The position numbers were made by a program, and so were the translations under genes. Shown here piece by piece: positions 1-9,027 of a stretch of DNA of 64,000 bases; the first letter of the stretch is position 1, and each line of letters starts with the position of its first letter. The notes under the pieces were generated by a model. The model was not told where the DNA came from. It worked only from the letters and a program-made list of their open reading frames with translations, and made no database searches. The DNA lies in assembly GCA_009838075.1 (NCBI GenBank), contig VXSG01000005.1, forward strand, positions 1 through 64,000, read 5' to 3'. This DNA comes from Boseongicola sp. SB0665_bin_10. Lineage in GTDB: Bacteria > Pseudomonadota > Alphaproteobacteria > Rhodobacterales > Rhodobacteraceae.

Positions 1-106
1 ACACTGACCGGCTACTTTGGATGACATTAGGCTGGTACGTTGGTGAAATTCGGCAATACTGATCCTCGGCGCTTCCTACGGGTCGCTTCTCGGAACGAAA
101 TTTCTC

Positions 107-1096
107 ATGGCGGGCCACAACGTGACGCTGGTGTGCCGCAAGGCGACCGCTGAACTGATCAACGGCAAGGGGTCCGAGGTGCGAATCAAGCTGCGGGACG
201 AGGATTTGCATCGCCCGTTCCGTTCACGGGACCTGGCAGGAACGCTCGACGCCATGGTGCCGGACAAGGTCCGGCCCGAAGCGTATGACCTTGTGGTTCT
301 CGCCATGTCCGAGCCGCAGTTTGCCAGCACTGACGTGCGCATGCTTCTGATGCGAATCGCGCAGGCTCGGGTGCCGTGCCTCTCCCTGATGAACATGCCG
401 CCGATGCCTTATCTCAACCGCATCCCGGGTCTCGAAACGGACCATCTGGCCGCGTGCTACACGTCACTGGACGGCTGGCGCGAATTCGAACCCGGCCTGG
501 TTTCGCTTTGCAGCCCGGACCCGCAGGCGTTCCGGCTGCCGGATGCTGACGCGAACGTGCTTCATGTAGGCCTGCCAACCAACTTCAAGGCCGCCCCGTT
601 CGAAGCGCTCGAGCACAACGAGATCTTGAAGGAGCTGGAAGCGGGCATCGACGCCATCCGTGTCGAGGGCAAGGAGGTTCCCGTGAAGCTGCGTGCCCAT
701 GATTCGCTCTTTGTGCCGTTCGCAAAATGGGCGATGCTCCTCACCGGAAACTACCGCTGCGTGCAGGAGACGGGCATGCGTCCGATCAAGGAGGCCGTGC
801 ATGACGACATCGAAACGTCCCGGAATATCTACCAGTCGGTCAGCGATCTCGTCGTCAAGCTCGGGGCGACGCCGGACAGCCAGGTGCCGTTCGAGAAGTA
901 TGCAATGGCCGCTGAAAGTCTGCTGAAGCCCTCGTCGGCCGCGCGCGCCATCGACGGCGGCGCCCAGCACATCGAGAGGGTCGACCTGCTGGTGAAGCTC
1001 ATCGCCGACCAGCTTGGCATGGGAAACCCTGCAGTGGATGAAGTCGTGGCGACAGTGACATCGCGCATTGCCGGCAACCTCAGGGCCGCCGCCTAG
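107..1096 (+). CDS. Ketopantoate reductase-like (ApbA/PanE family) dehydrogenase, N-terminus disrupted
   Basis: An NAD(P)-binding Rossmann protein resembling the ApbA/PanE 2-dehydropantoate reductase family; the substrate is not known. The nucleotide-binding segment LGASYGSLLG is encoded upstream of the first in-frame ATG (107), in codons 62-91, so the true protein starts earlier. In this frame a TGA at 44-46 blocks extension. One frame away, GTG at 43 reads GTG AAA TTC and would join the Rossmann strand if a single G in the GG at 52-53 were absent. This suggests a one-base frameshift or sequencing error at codon 4. Otherwise a rare start (CTG 59) must be used. The middle holds the VVLAMSEPQF strand and the C-terminus is helical, as in the family. 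The stop overlaps the convergent regulator gene by 4 bases. Confidence 0.7.
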   Translation: MAGHNVTLVCRKATAELINGKGSEVRIKLRDEDLHRPFRSRDLAGTLDAMVPDKVRPEAYDLVVLAMSEPQFASTDVRMLLMRIAQARVPCLSLMNMPPMPYLNRIPGLETDHLAACYTSLDGWREFEPGLVSLCSPDPQAFRLPDADANVLHVGLPTNFKAAPFEALEHNEILKELEAGIDAIRVEGKEVPVKLRAHDSLFVPFAKWAMLLTGNYRCVQETGMRPIKEAVHDDIETSRNIYQSVSDLVVKLGATPDSQVPFEKYAMAAESLLKPSSAARAIDGGAQHIERVDLLVKLIADQLGMGNPAVDEVVATVTSRIAGNLRAAA

Positions 1097-2496
1097 CTTT
1101 CGTAGCGGGTGTTGCCGCGCCTGTCCGGGCTGATCGGCAATTCCACCAGCAATGGCTGGTGCGCACGCTGGGAACATGCCTGGCGCGGGCAGAGATGGCA
1201 GTTGATCCCGATCTGGCTGAACAGGTCGTCGCGATCAAGGTTGAAGGATCGCGCGTATCCGATTTCGTCGACGAAGCGGAACTCGCAGCCGAGCGCTAGC
1301 GCCAGTCGCCGGTCCTGAGACTCCCGGCTGAACACGGGCCGGTCCGAGGTGCGGCTGATCGTGAAGAATCGCTCGCCCTCGGGCAGTTCCACGAACTGGG
1401 GCAGGATCACGCCGGGCGTCCTGAACGACGTGTGGATGTTCCAGACGGGGCAGGCGCCGCCGAACTCGGCCAGCGTGAACGTGGTCGAGTTGAAACGCTT
1501 GGTGACGTTGCCGGCCTTGTCGATCCTGAGAAAGAAGAACGGCACGCACTTTGCGTTCCTGCGCTGCAGCGTCGTCAGCCGATGGCATACCTGCTCGAAC
1601 GAGACGCTGAAGGCCGCCGCGATCCGGTCCACGTCGTACTTGGTCGCCTGCGCGGTAGCGAGAACATCCGCATAGGGCATGAGGACGGCGCTGGCAAAAT
1701 AGTTGGCGAGTTCCACCTGGCAACGCGCAAGCCCGGTGGAGGACGTGATCCCGCTGTCCGAGACCAACCCGTCCAGGATCTCGTCCGCCTCCAGGAGGCA
1801 CAGAACATGCGCCAGCTGAAAGGTTCGGTTCGGATAGTCGAGCGCCTGGGAAAGAAGGACCGTCGCATTCTCCCTGTCGAAGATGCGCAGGGCTTCGCTC
1901 ATGTCCTCGACGGTCCGGATGCGAACTTCGACCCCGTGGCGCGCTTTCAGGCGGTCCTTCAACATCGCGTAGACATCGTCGGGCGCACAGGGCTGTTCGG
2001 CGCGGATCTTCTCCGCTGCCCTTTCGAGTTCGGGAAAGTGGTTTCCATGGTTCCGGAAAAAATCGTGGATGATCGTTTCCGGCGAGGACGAGACGAGATC
2101 TTCCGGCACCCGTTCCCGACCCTGCCGCAGCACCTTGTCGAGCGTGGTCCGGTGCGTCCGGTAGACCTGCAGAAAGTTCTCGACGAGCCCGGGTGCGTGA
2201 TCGACTGCGGCCCGCAGTTCCTGAAGGTCGGGCGTGCCGCGAAAGATCGGGTCCTGAAGAACGCTGCGCAGCTCCGCCAGAACGTTGGAGCTTGGATCCT
2301 GCACCAGTTCGCGCCAGTCAATGGCATACTTGTCGGACAGCGCCATGAGCATTTGGACCGAGAGGCTCCGCTGGTTGTTTTCCAGCAGGTTGACGTAGGC
2401 CGGACTGACGCCGAGCACCTTGGACATCTGGGCCTGGGTCTGCTTGTGGGCGCGCCGGAGCTGGCGCAGCTGCGGGCCAATGAAGGTCTTCTTCAT
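1093..2496 (-). CDS. XRE-family regulator with ImmA/IrrE-like and DUF2083 domains (ScfR/RamB type)
   Basis: A 467-residue one-component regulator of the short-chain-acyl-metabolism type (ScfR, RamB and PrpC-regulator relatives). Residues about 7-61 form an XRE helix-turn-helix (QTQAQMSKVLGVSPAYVNLLE). The middle is a degenerate ImmA/IrrE-like segment (VELANYFASAVLMPY) with no HExxH protease motif. The C-terminal DUF2083 part ends in a cysteine cluster (CHLCPRQAC), typical of this family and possibly ligand- or metal-sensing. The start is supported by GGAGG six bases upstream of ATG 2496. It is divergent from the aminotransferase operon and likely controls that operon and itself through the palindromes between them. 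That role is inferred from position and family; the effector is unknown. Confidence 0.85.
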   Translation of the reverse strand: MKKTFIGPQLRQLRRAHKQTQAQMSKVLGVSPAYVNLLENNQRSLSVQMLMALSDKYAIDWRELVQDPSSNVLAELRSVLQDPIFRGTPDLQELRAAVDHAPGLVENFLQVYRTHRTTLDKVLRQGRERVPEDLVSSSPETIIHDFFRNHGNHFPELERAAEKIRAEQPCAPDDVYAMLKDRLKARHGVEVRIRTVEDMSEALRIFDRENATVLLSQALDYPNRTFQLAHVLCLLEADEILDGLVSDSGITSSTGLARCQVELANYFASAVLMPYADVLATAQATKYDVDRIAAAFSVSFEQVCHRLTTLQRRNAKCVPFFFLRIDKAGNVTKRFNSTTFTLAEFGGACPVWNIHTSFRTPGVILPQFVELPEGERFFTISRTSDRPVFSRESQDRRLALALGCEFRFVDEIGYARSFNLDRDDLFSQIGINCHLCPRQACSQRAHQPLLVELPISPDRRGNTRYES

Positions 2497-2517
2497 TCGA
2501 ATCCTCCGGCTTTTACA

Positions 2518-2531
2518 AAGTTACGAAACTT
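2518..2531. promoter_or_regulatory. Putative operator palindrome next to the XRE regulator
   Basis: AAGTTACGAAACTT is a near-perfect palindrome (12 of 14 positions symmetric) 22 bases upstream of the regulator start. It sits in an AT-rich patch where its promoter would be expected. The position suits autoregulation. No binding data are implied. Confidence 0.4.
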
Positions 2532-2553
2532 ATAGCATGATACGCACACTAAC

Positions 2554-2579
2554 AACACACAAACCCGATTTTGTGTGTT
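2554..2579. promoter_or_regulatory. Perfect 10-bp inverted repeat with 6-nt centre in divergent promoter region
   Basis: AACACACAAA at 2554-2563 and TTTGTGTGTT at 2570-2579 are exact reverse complements separated by CCCGAT. It lies between the divergent regulator and aminotransferase genes, with no following T-run, so it is more likely a protein-binding site or 5' leader structure than a terminator. Confidence 0.5.
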
Positions 2580-2644
2580 CAGGCCTTCGACAGGTGTTAC
2601 TGGCAGACAACGTACCGCCAAGGGCATTGACGCGAGGAACTCCC

Positions 2645-2824
2645 ATGGACGGCCAACCCGGCCGCATATGCGCGGCAGACTCGTCATTGGCATCGACGAT
2701 GACCGAAACGGATCCCGGCCTCGACGCCGTGACATGTCCCGACGGAAGCACCCAGGCAGCAGCCGTGCGGGCCGAAGCGCCGAAGCCCTGCGGTCGTTTC
2801 CCCATCTACCCCTGCAAAGCTTGA
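2645..2824 (+). CDS. Possible 59-residue upstream ORF of the aminotransferase operon
   Basis: A small reading frame starting at ATG 2645 with GAGGA seven bases before it. It ends 14 bases before the aminotransferase start. The product (MDGQPGRICAAD...) is cysteine-containing and matches no family I recognise. It could be a leader peptide or chance. It is listed because the 342-base divergent region otherwise holds only the two palindromes. Confidence 0.2.
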   Translation: MDGQPGRICAADSSLASTMTETDPGLDAVTCPDGSTQAAAVRAEAPKPCGRFPIYPCKA

Positions 2825-2838
2825 GAGGAGCAGGTTCC

Positions 2839-4032
2839 ATGAAAATCGGTTGCAACGGACTGGCCGTTCCTGGCCCGACCAATATGCCCTTCCAGATCCG
2901 TCAGGCCATGGAAGTGCCCCTTCAGGATCATCGGGCGCCGGACTTCCCGGACTTCACCCTGCCGCTGTTTGAAGACCTCAAGGACATTTTCATGACCTGG
3001 ACCGGTCGCGTGTTCATTTATCCGTGCTCCGGCACGGGCGGCTGGGAAGCGGCCATCACGAACACGCTCTCCGAAGGCGACACGGTCCTGGCGTCGGTCT
3101 TCGGGCAGTTCTCGCTTCTCTGGGTGGACCTGTGTCAACGGTTCGGGCTTGACGTGGACGCCATCGATGTCGAATGGGGCAAGGGCGTTCCGCTGGCCGA
3201 GTATCGCCAGAAGCTGGCTGCGGACACGAACCATCGGATCAAGGCCGTGCTTGTGACCCATAACGAGACCGCGACCGGCGTGACTTCCGACGTGGCCGCG
3301 GTCCGCAGGATCCTGGACAAGCTGGATCATCCCGCGCTTCTGTTCGTGGACGGCGTGAGTTCCGTCGCCTCTATCGACTTCCGCATGGACGAATGGGGCG
3401 TGGACGTGATCGTCTCGGGCTCTCAAAAGGGCTTCATGATGCCGACCGGCCTGGCCGTGATCGGCGTAAGCCAGAAGGCCATTGAAATGGGGCGGCAGGC
3501 GGGGCTTCGACGCTGCTTCTTCGATTTCCAGGACATGATCAAGACCAACGATCAGGGTTACTTCCCTTACACGCCGGCGGCAACGCTCCTGCGCGGATTG
3601 CGCGCCTCGGTCGACATGCTCAAGGAGGAGGGGCTGCAAAATGTCTTTGCCCGTCACCATCGCTTGGCCGGCGGCGTACGCGCGGCGGTGGAGGCCTGGG
3701 GGCTACGCAATTGCGCGCAAGGCCCCGAATGGCATTCGGACACGGTCACGGCGATTCTGGTGCCCGACGGGTTTGATGCCAATGACGTCATCCTGACGGC
3801 CTATCACAATTACAACCTGTCGCTCGGCGCCGGCCTGAACAAGGTCGCGGGCAAGGTCTTCCGGATCGGCCACCTGGGCTGGCTGAACGAAATCATGGTG
3901 CTGCAAACGCTGGGCGGCGTCGAACTTGCAATGCGCGACGTGGGCATTCCGTTCGAGCCCGGCGCAGGCGTTGGGGCGGCCGTGCGCCACTTCGCCGATG
4001 ACGCAATCGCCATCCGGACGGCGGCGGAGTGA
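2839..4032 (+). CDS. Class V aminotransferase, serine-glyoxylate / aspartate-glyoxylate type
   Basis: A 397-residue fold-type I PLP enzyme of the serine-glyoxylate aminotransferase group, which includes SgaA of the serine cycle and BhcA of the beta-hydroxyaspartate cycle. It would transaminate glyoxylate to glycine with serine or aspartate as donor. Visible features are the N-terminal PGPTNMP motif, STGTGGWE-like phosphate-binding loop (PCSGTGGWEAAITN), THNETATGV, FVDGVSS and the PLP lysine K197 in SGSQKGFM. ATG 2839 is chosen because AGGAG lies just upstream and the family motif begins there. Its stop overlaps the next gene by 4 bases (GTGA), so the two are translationally coupled. The hydroxyacid dehydrogenase partner favours serine to hydroxypyruvate chemistry over the aspartate route, because no bhcB/C/D genes are present. 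Confidence 0.85.
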   Translation: MKIGCNGLAVPGPTNMPFQIRQAMEVPLQDHRAPDFPDFTLPLFEDLKDIFMTWTGRVFIYPCSGTGGWEAAITNTLSEGDTVLASVFGQFSLLWVDLCQRFGLDVDAIDVEWGKGVPLAEYRQKLAADTNHRIKAVLVTHNETATGVTSDVAAVRRILDKLDHPALLFVDGVSSVASIDFRMDEWGVDVIVSGSQKGFMMPTGLAVIGVSQKAIEMGRQAGLRRCFFDFQDMIKTNDQGYFPYTPAATLLRGLRASVDMLKEEGLQNVFARHHRLAGGVRAAVEAWGLRNCAQGPEWHSDTVTAILVPDGFDANDVILTAYHNYNLSLGAGLNKVAGKVFRIGHLGWLNEIMVLQTLGGVELAMRDVGIPFEPGAGVGAAVRHFADDAIAIRTAAE

Positions 4033-5039
4033 AGGACGACGCGATGAAAGCGCCCTTGGGCACTTCTGCAGACAAGAGCGGCAGGATGCGGATTGTATTC
4101 CTTGACCGGTCTACGATCGGGCCTTCGGTGAATGTATCGAGGCCAGCCTTCGATCATGACTGGGTGGAATTCGACCGCACGGCGCCTGATGAGGTCATCG
4201 GACGACTCGAGGGCGCGGACATCGCGGTGTCGAACAAGGTGCCGATCCGGCGGGATGCCATAGAGGCGTTGCCGAACCTCAAGATGATCTGCATCCCCGC
4301 GACAGGCCATGACGCGTTTGACATCGACGCTTGCCGCGAGCGGGGCATCGTCGTGTCGAACGTGCGTGGCTATGCGGCGAACACGGTGCCGGAGCACACG
4401 TTTGCGCTGATCCTTGCGCTGCGGCGCAGCCTGGTCGGGTTTCGCCAGGACGTGATCGACGGAGAGTGGCAAAGGGCGGCACAGTTCTGTTTCTTCAGCC
4501 ATCCGGTCCGGGATCTGGCGGGATCGACGCTTGGCATCTTTGGTGAAGGCGTCCTGGGTCAAGGCGTGGCCAGGCTTGCGCAAGCGTTCGGGATGAAGCC
4601 TCTGTTTGCGGCGCATAAGGGCGTGGAGGGTCTGGGGCCGCTCTATACGCCGTTTGACGAGGTCATCGAGGAGGCGGATGTCCTGACAATGCATGCGCCA
4701 TTGATGCCTGCGACCAGGAACATGATTTCGGACCGCGAATTCGGGATGATGAAGAAGAAGCCGCTGATCATCAACGCCTCCCGTGGGGGGCTGGTGGACG
4801 AGACCGCATTGGTGCGCGCACTCGATGCTGGCCGGATTTCGGGGATCGGGTTCGACGTTCTGACGAGCGAACCGCCGCTGCCGGACAACCCGCTGCTCTC
4901 CGTGCTTGACCGTCCCAACGTGATCGTCACGCCGCATACGGCCTGGGCCAGCGATGAGGCAATGCAAACGCTCTGGGATCAGGTGGTGGATCATCTGGAG
5001 AACTTTTGGCGAGGAGAACCGTCGAACCGGGTGGTGTGA
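4029..5039 (+). CDS. D-isomer-specific 2-hydroxyacid dehydrogenase (glycerate dehydrogenase / hydroxypyruvate reductase-like)
   Basis: A 336-residue NAD(P)H-dependent 2-hydroxyacid dehydrogenase. The Rossmann motif GEGVLG is present, with the catalytic Arg in NASRGGLVDE, the Glu in the following GFDVLTSEPP region and the proton-donor His in TPHTAWAS. Coupled to the aminotransferase by a GTGA overlap, it probably reduces hydroxypyruvate to glycerate, completing a serine/glyoxylate module. The true start may be ATG 4044 or ATG 4086 (MRIVFLDR), since residues 1-19 lack the fold. No other serine-cycle gene is in the window, so serine or glyoxylate catabolism is as likely as C1 assimilation. Confidence 0.82.
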   Translation: MKDDAMKAPLGTSADKSGRMRIVFLDRSTIGPSVNVSRPAFDHDWVEFDRTAPDEVIGRLEGADIAVSNKVPIRRDAIEALPNLKMICIPATGHDAFDIDACRERGIVVSNVRGYAANTVPEHTFALILALRRSLVGFRQDVIDGEWQRAAQFCFFSHPVRDLAGSTLGIFGEGVLGQGVARLAQAFGMKPLFAAHKGVEGLGPLYTPFDEVIEEADVLTMHAPLMPATRNMISDREFGMMKKKPLIINASRGGLVDETALVRALDAGRISGIGFDVLTSEPPLPDNPLLSVLDRPNVIVTPHTAWASDEAMQTLWDQVVDHLENFWRGEPSNRVV

Positions 5040-5306
5040 CGGATCAGTTCGGACCGGACCGTTCCCGAGGTTGATGCCGCTGATGAGGTCACCGGGCCAG
5101 GCAACCGGTTGTCTCGTCAAGTCATCGGTTTCCGAAACCATGCCGCGGTGATCTCAATCAGGGGATGAAACGGGCGGATTTGGCTTGGCGACCCTTGTGT
5201 TCCCGTCGAGGAGCTCCGACGCGCAGCCTTCAACAGCCTCTTCCTTGCTCTTCCTTGCCCTTCCGCGTCTTCGAATCGCGCCAATCGCTCGGCCTTGCAA
5301 CGGAAC

Positions 5307-6104
5307 TCAGAAGGCATAGCGCAGTGACATCCGGAGGCCCTGGCTCCGGATACGCGCCCACGTGGGAGCCAGATCAAGCGCAATTGGTTCGCGACTGCCG
5401 TCGCGCCACGTCACGCCGCCTTCGCCCCTCCCGGTGCGGACCTCGCCGAGATCGGTGTAGCGCCACGCCATGTCCAGGCCGAGCCGCTCGTTCAGCGGCA
5501 GCGTGAATCCAGCGGTCACCATCCAGGTCAGGTCCGTCCGGGTCCCGCCGGGCACGCTCGTCGTTGTCGCCGGAAACGTCATTGTGGTCTTGCCGATTCT
5601 GTTGCGTGCGACACCAATGCCCGCACCGACGTAAGGCGTGATCGCCGTCCGACTGCCTGATTGCCGTGCGGGAAAGTCGGCAAACGCCGCAAGCATGCTG
5701 GATACCGACGAGATGTCTGCCGCCACGGATTGCAGACGATCTGACGCGAGAAAGTTGGCACGGCCCTTGAAGCTGTAGCGCGGCCGGTGCTCCAGCATCA
5801 CCTCGTAGCGCATCGCGCCTTCGGGTGCGTAGCCGAACCCGAGTTCCAGCACCGCCATCTTCCCGAAGTCGCCGAGGGAACGACGAGGCACATCATCGCG
5901 GTCCGTTCCACAGCCATACAGCGCGGCCGGCACGGTGCTTGAGCAGTCGATGTCGGTAAAGGCCGCGTCGTCGGTCCAGTCAAGTCCAAGGCCGCCCCGC
6001 AGATAGAATTCGTCCGCGCCTGCGACTCCCGGACACAATGACATCGAAGCAAGGGTCGCAGCAGCCGCAAGCCGGGAACGCACATTCAGGCGCCCGCGGC
6101 GCAT
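5307..6104 (-). CDS. Outer membrane beta-barrel protein (OmpA/opacity-like)
   Basis: A 265-residue predicted outer membrane protein. The start at 6104 is chosen because MRRGRLNVRSRLAAAATLASM... with VAGA-DE reads as a signal peptide and cleavage site. Upstream in-frame residues look non-coding. The mature part has alternating hydrophobic strands, a PYVGAGIGVARN segment and a C-terminal RMSLRYAF ending in Phe, the usual beta-barrel insertion signal. The family is opacity or OmpW-like small porins. It has no transport partner nearby, so function is unknown. Confidence 0.75.
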   Translation of the reverse strand: MRRGRLNVRSRLAAAATLASMSLCPGVAGADEFYLRGGLGLDWTDDAAFTDIDCSSTVPAALYGCGTDRDDVPRRSLGDFGKMAVLELGFGYAPEGAMRYEVMLEHRPRYSFKGRANFLASDRLQSVAADISSVSSMLAAFADFPARQSGSRTAITPYVGAGIGVARNRIGKTTMTFPATTTSVPGGTRTDLTWMVTAGFTLPLNERLGLDMAWRYTDLGEVRTGRGEGGVTWRDGSREPIALDLAPTWARIRSQGLRMSLRYAF

Positions 6105-6282
6105 GGCCAAAGCCCCGCGATGGCGGCATCCCGGAAGGGCACGCGCCGTTGCCGCGCGCACGATGCCGAACATCCTGACTGGTCGCAGCCCTGCGATGTT
6201 GCGTCGCCTCCGCGCGTTCACGTGACTGGCTTCCATGCCCGTTCAACTGAAAGCGCTGCCGCAGGGGCGGCAGGCAGGCACG

Positions 6283-6798
6283 TCATGGCCGTTGCCACGC
6301 GCATTTGCTGGCAGTGTCAACGTGGTTCACGGGAAGATACCGTGTTACATAAGTGCATTCGCCTGAAACACCTGCAAATTTTCCCGTACCGCCCATGATC
6401 TGGGCCCGGCCCTCGCCGCCACCGCCTTCCGCTATGTCGCCGTCCCTTCGAAGGGCGAGAAGATAGATCTCGTCACCCTCGACGTCCGTAAACGTGCATG
6501 GAGACTCCAGGTCAACGACTCCGTCGCGGAACGTGCCCACGATCACGATGCACTTTGCGATGCTCGTCTCGCCTACGACAAAGGGCGGGCCACTGCTCTC
6601 CAAGATCGTGCTGGTTCCGACGAGCGACCCGCCAGTGATTGCGCCCCCTGCATGATTGATCGTCGTGAAATCCTGGTCATAGCTTTGCAACATTCGAATG
6701 CTGCCTGCATCCTGCGCTTCGGCGGTCGCCGTAGCCTGCAAGGCAAGCAGCACCGACATCGCAATTGCGACTGCAGGTATGGCTCTCAATCCCGTCAC
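6283..6798 (-). CDS. Small secreted protein with an allene-oxide-cyclase-like barrel pattern
   Basis: About 171 residues. GTG 6798 is preferred because AAGGA stands shortly before it. The N-terminus (AIPAVAIAMSVLLALQATATAEA) is a clear signal peptide. The C-terminal half has IMGGTGKFAGVSGECTY, a glycine-rich motif seen in secreted beta-barrel proteins of the allene-oxide-cyclase/dirigent-like superfamily, and three cysteines that could form disulfides. It is probably periplasmic or exported. It is transcribed in the same direction as the downstream porin but 178 bases away, so no operon is certain. No function is assigned. Confidence 0.55.
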   Translation of the reverse strand: MTGLRAIPAVAIAMSVLLALQATATAEAQDAGSIRMLQSYDQDFTTINHAGGAITGGSLVGTSTILESSGPPFVVGETSIAKCIVIVGTFRDGVVDLESPCTFTDVEGDEIYLLALRRDGDIAEGGGGEGRAQIMGGTGKFAGVSGECTYVTRYLPVNHVDTASKCAWQRP

Positions 6799-7213
6799 GG
6801 CCGTTCCTTTCCTGCCCCAGGTTGTCACGCGCGTGTGCCATTGGTGTCACTAGCAGCCCGCCAATCCCATGTCGAGCGTGACCCTTCGAACTTCGAGCGC
6901 TTGGGCGACGACGCGTCCGATCAAGCATGGCATGCGGGATTTCCCGGTTTCGCCGTGACTTGCCGCAGGATCTCGCCCGGAACATTGCGGACCTGCCTGG
7001 CGAGCAGATGCCACTTTGGAGAAGGCAGCAAAGGCAGGCGGGTCTCGCGTCCCGGCAGGACATTGGCGACACCCGCGCATCGCCAAGTTGCCACGTCCAC
7101 GCCGACAACCGGGCGGGAAGACCCGTTCATTCGCCCCTGCTGCATCGACGAGCCCTCCGGATGCACCCAATCCGGGGTTGACGCTGCGCAGCCTGTGTCC
7201 GACACCCTCGAAC
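6799..7213. other. 415-base gap before alr
   Basis: Reading frames here are short and look like random extensions of alr. I see no RNA gene or clear promoter. The dnaB gene that often precedes alr in related genomes is absent. Confidence 0.5.
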
Positions 7214-8257
7214 ATGGGAGCCGCGCAACTAACCATCGACCTTGACGCAATTTGCGCAAACTGGCACGCACTTGATGCGCTGTCGGACAGCGAGGTGGAG
7301 ACGGCTGCCGTCGTAAAGGCCGACGCATATGGCATCGGGGCGGCGCAAGCCGCGACCGCGCTTGCAGAGGCAGGCGCGAGGAGCTTTTTCGTCGCCCTTG
7401 CCGAGGAAGGCGTCGCGCTCCGCGACGTGCTCGGCGACAAGCCCGACATATTTGTCTTTTCCGGCCATATGGAAGGCATGTCCGATGCATTGGTTTCGGC
7501 ATGCTTGATCCCGTTGCTGAACGCGCCGGACCAGGTGTCACGCCATGCCGAGAATGCGCCCTCCCGTCCCTTTGGCGTTCAACTCGATACCGGCATGAAT
7601 CGCCTGGGCTTCGGGCCGTCCGAATGGAACGACTGCAAGGGCGAGCTGCTGGAATCCGGACCACTCCTCGTCATGAGCCACCTCGCTTGCGCGGATGAAC
7701 CAGATCATCCGATGAACGCGCAGCAGCTTGTCGCATTTCGCCGGTTGACCGACGGAATTTCACCCCGCCGCTCGCTGGCCGCGACCGGAGGGATTCTCCT
7801 CGGGCCGGAATACCATTTCGACCTTACCCGGCCGGGCGTCGGGCTCTACGGCGGCCGGCCATTTGGCGAGGCCCGGCCAGCCATCCGCCTGGATGTGCCG
7901 GTGATCCAGACAAGGACCGTTCAGCCCGGCGAGACCGTGGGCTACGGCAGTGCCTGGACCGCGACCTCTCCGACGAGGGTTGCCACGATCTCTGCAGGAT
8001 ACGCGGACGGACTCCTGCGAGCGGCGGCGCCCGGAGCCGTGGTCTTCGCAGGGAACACGCCATGCCCCGTCGTCGGGCGCATATCGATGGACCTCATCAC
8101 CGTTGACGTGAGCGGACTGCAAGAGGTGCCGGGATCGTTGCAGGTCATCGGGCGCAATGCTTCGGTTGACGCCTTTGCCGAGGCCGCGGGAACGATCGGC
8201 TACGAAGTCCTGACATCCCTCGGGGCACGCTACGAGCGCGTATACTTGCCGCAATGA
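7214..8257 (+). CDS. alr: Alanine racemase
   Basis: A 347-residue PLP enzyme interconverting L- and D-alanine for peptidoglycan. The PLP lysine is K35 in [10 protein letters not shown]. The substrate-face motif is [10 protein letters not shown], the catalytic Tyr region is GYGSAW, and the C-terminal [13 protein letters not shown] motif is present. ATG 7214 gives the usual family length; upstream in-frame sequence is low-complexity. The stop overlaps mlaE by ATGA, so alr-mlaE-mlaF form a coupled operon, an arrangement familiar in Rhodobacterales. Confidence 0.95.
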   Translation: MGAAQLTIDLDAICANWHALDALSDSEVETAAVVKADAYGIGAAQAATALAEAGARSFFVALAEEGVALRDVLGDKPDIFVFSGHMEGMSDALVSACLIPLLNAPDQVSRHAENAPSRPFGVQLDTGMNRLGFGPSEWNDCKGELLESGPLLVMSHLACADEPDHPMNAQQLVAFRRLTDGISPRRSLAATGGILLGPEYHFDLTRPGVGLYGGRPFGEARPAIRLDVPVIQTRTVQPGETVGYGSAWTATSPTRVATISAGYADGLLRAAAPGAVVFAGNTPCPVVGRISMDLITVDVSGLQEVPGSLQVIGRNASVDAFAEAAGTIGYEVLTSLGARYERVYLPQ

Positions 8258-9027
8258 ATGTCCTGGCCATCATCGGTCGGGCAGTGCTCGCCATGCTTGC
8301 CTCGATCGGCCGTGTCACGCTGTTCGCCGTCGAGACCGTCAGCCATTTGGGACGCCCGCCCTACTATCCCCGCGAATTCGCGCAGGCGCTGGTGCAGATC
8401 GGCTACTTCTCGCTTCCGGTGGTCGGACTGACCACCATCTTCACCGGCGGCGCCTTGGCGCTCCAGATCTATGCCGGCGGCGCGCGCTTCTCTGCCGAGG
8501 CCGTCGTGCCCCAGATCGTTGCCATCGGCATGGTGCGGGAACTGGGGCCGGTCCTTGTCGGTCTCATGATCGCCGCCCGCGTCACCTCCTCGATCGCAGC
8601 CGAAATCGCCACGATGAAGGTCACGGAACAGATCGATGCCCTGATCACCCTCTCGACCAATCCGGCCAAGTACCTGACGCTGCCGCGCGTCCTTGCCGCA
8701 ACGATCGTCATGCCGTTCCTGGTCGGCGTCGGCGACATCATCGGAATCATGGGCGGCTATCTCGTCGGCGTGGAACGGCTGGGTTTCAACGCCGGAACGT
8801 ACCTGAGAAACACCATCGACTTCCTGGAGCCGCTGGACGTCGTTTCCTCGCTCACAAAGGCCGCCGTCTTCGGCTTCCTTGCCGCATTGATGGGCTGCTA
8901 TTTCGGCATGCGATCCGGCCGGGGCGCACAAGGCGTCGGGCGGGCAACGAAGGGCGCGGTCGTTGCTGCGAGCGTGCTGATCCTCGCTGCCAACTTCGTG
9001 CTCACAGAATTGTTCTTTTCGGCATGA
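8254..9027 (+). CDS. mlaE: MlaE/YrbE-family ABC permease
   Basis: A 257-residue inner-membrane permease of the phospholipid-trafficking Mla/YrbE family. It has the characteristic [11 protein letters not shown] and [17 protein letters not shown] segments, an [14 protein letters not shown] coupling helix and about five hydrophobic spans. It pairs with the ATPase that follows (ATGA overlap). The substrate-binding MlaD and MlaB/C components are not in the window, so they must lie elsewhere if the system is complete. Confidence 0.92.
   Translation: MNVLAIIGRAVLAMLASIGRVTLFAVETVSHLGRPPYYPREFAQALVQIGYFSLPVVGLTTIFTGGALALQIYAGGARFSAEAVVPQIVAIGMVRELGPVLVGLMIAARVTSSIAAEIATMKVTEQIDALITLSTNPAKYLTLPRVLAATIVMPFLVGVGDIIGIMGGYLVGVERLGFNAGTYLRNTIDFLEPLDVVSSLTKAAVFGFLAALMGCYFGMRSGRGAQGVGRATKGAVVAASVLILAANFVLTELFFSA

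Noticed and set aside
1432-2535. Long plus-strand frame opposite the XRE regulator
   Set aside because: It is an antisense shadow of a well-supported gene with domain motifs and a ribosome-binding site; the product has no family features.
2645-2838. Glycine riboswitch ahead of the glyoxylate aminotransferase
   Set aside because: The leader lacks the conserved GGAGAG and ACCGAAGG-type core and has no tandem aptamer pattern.
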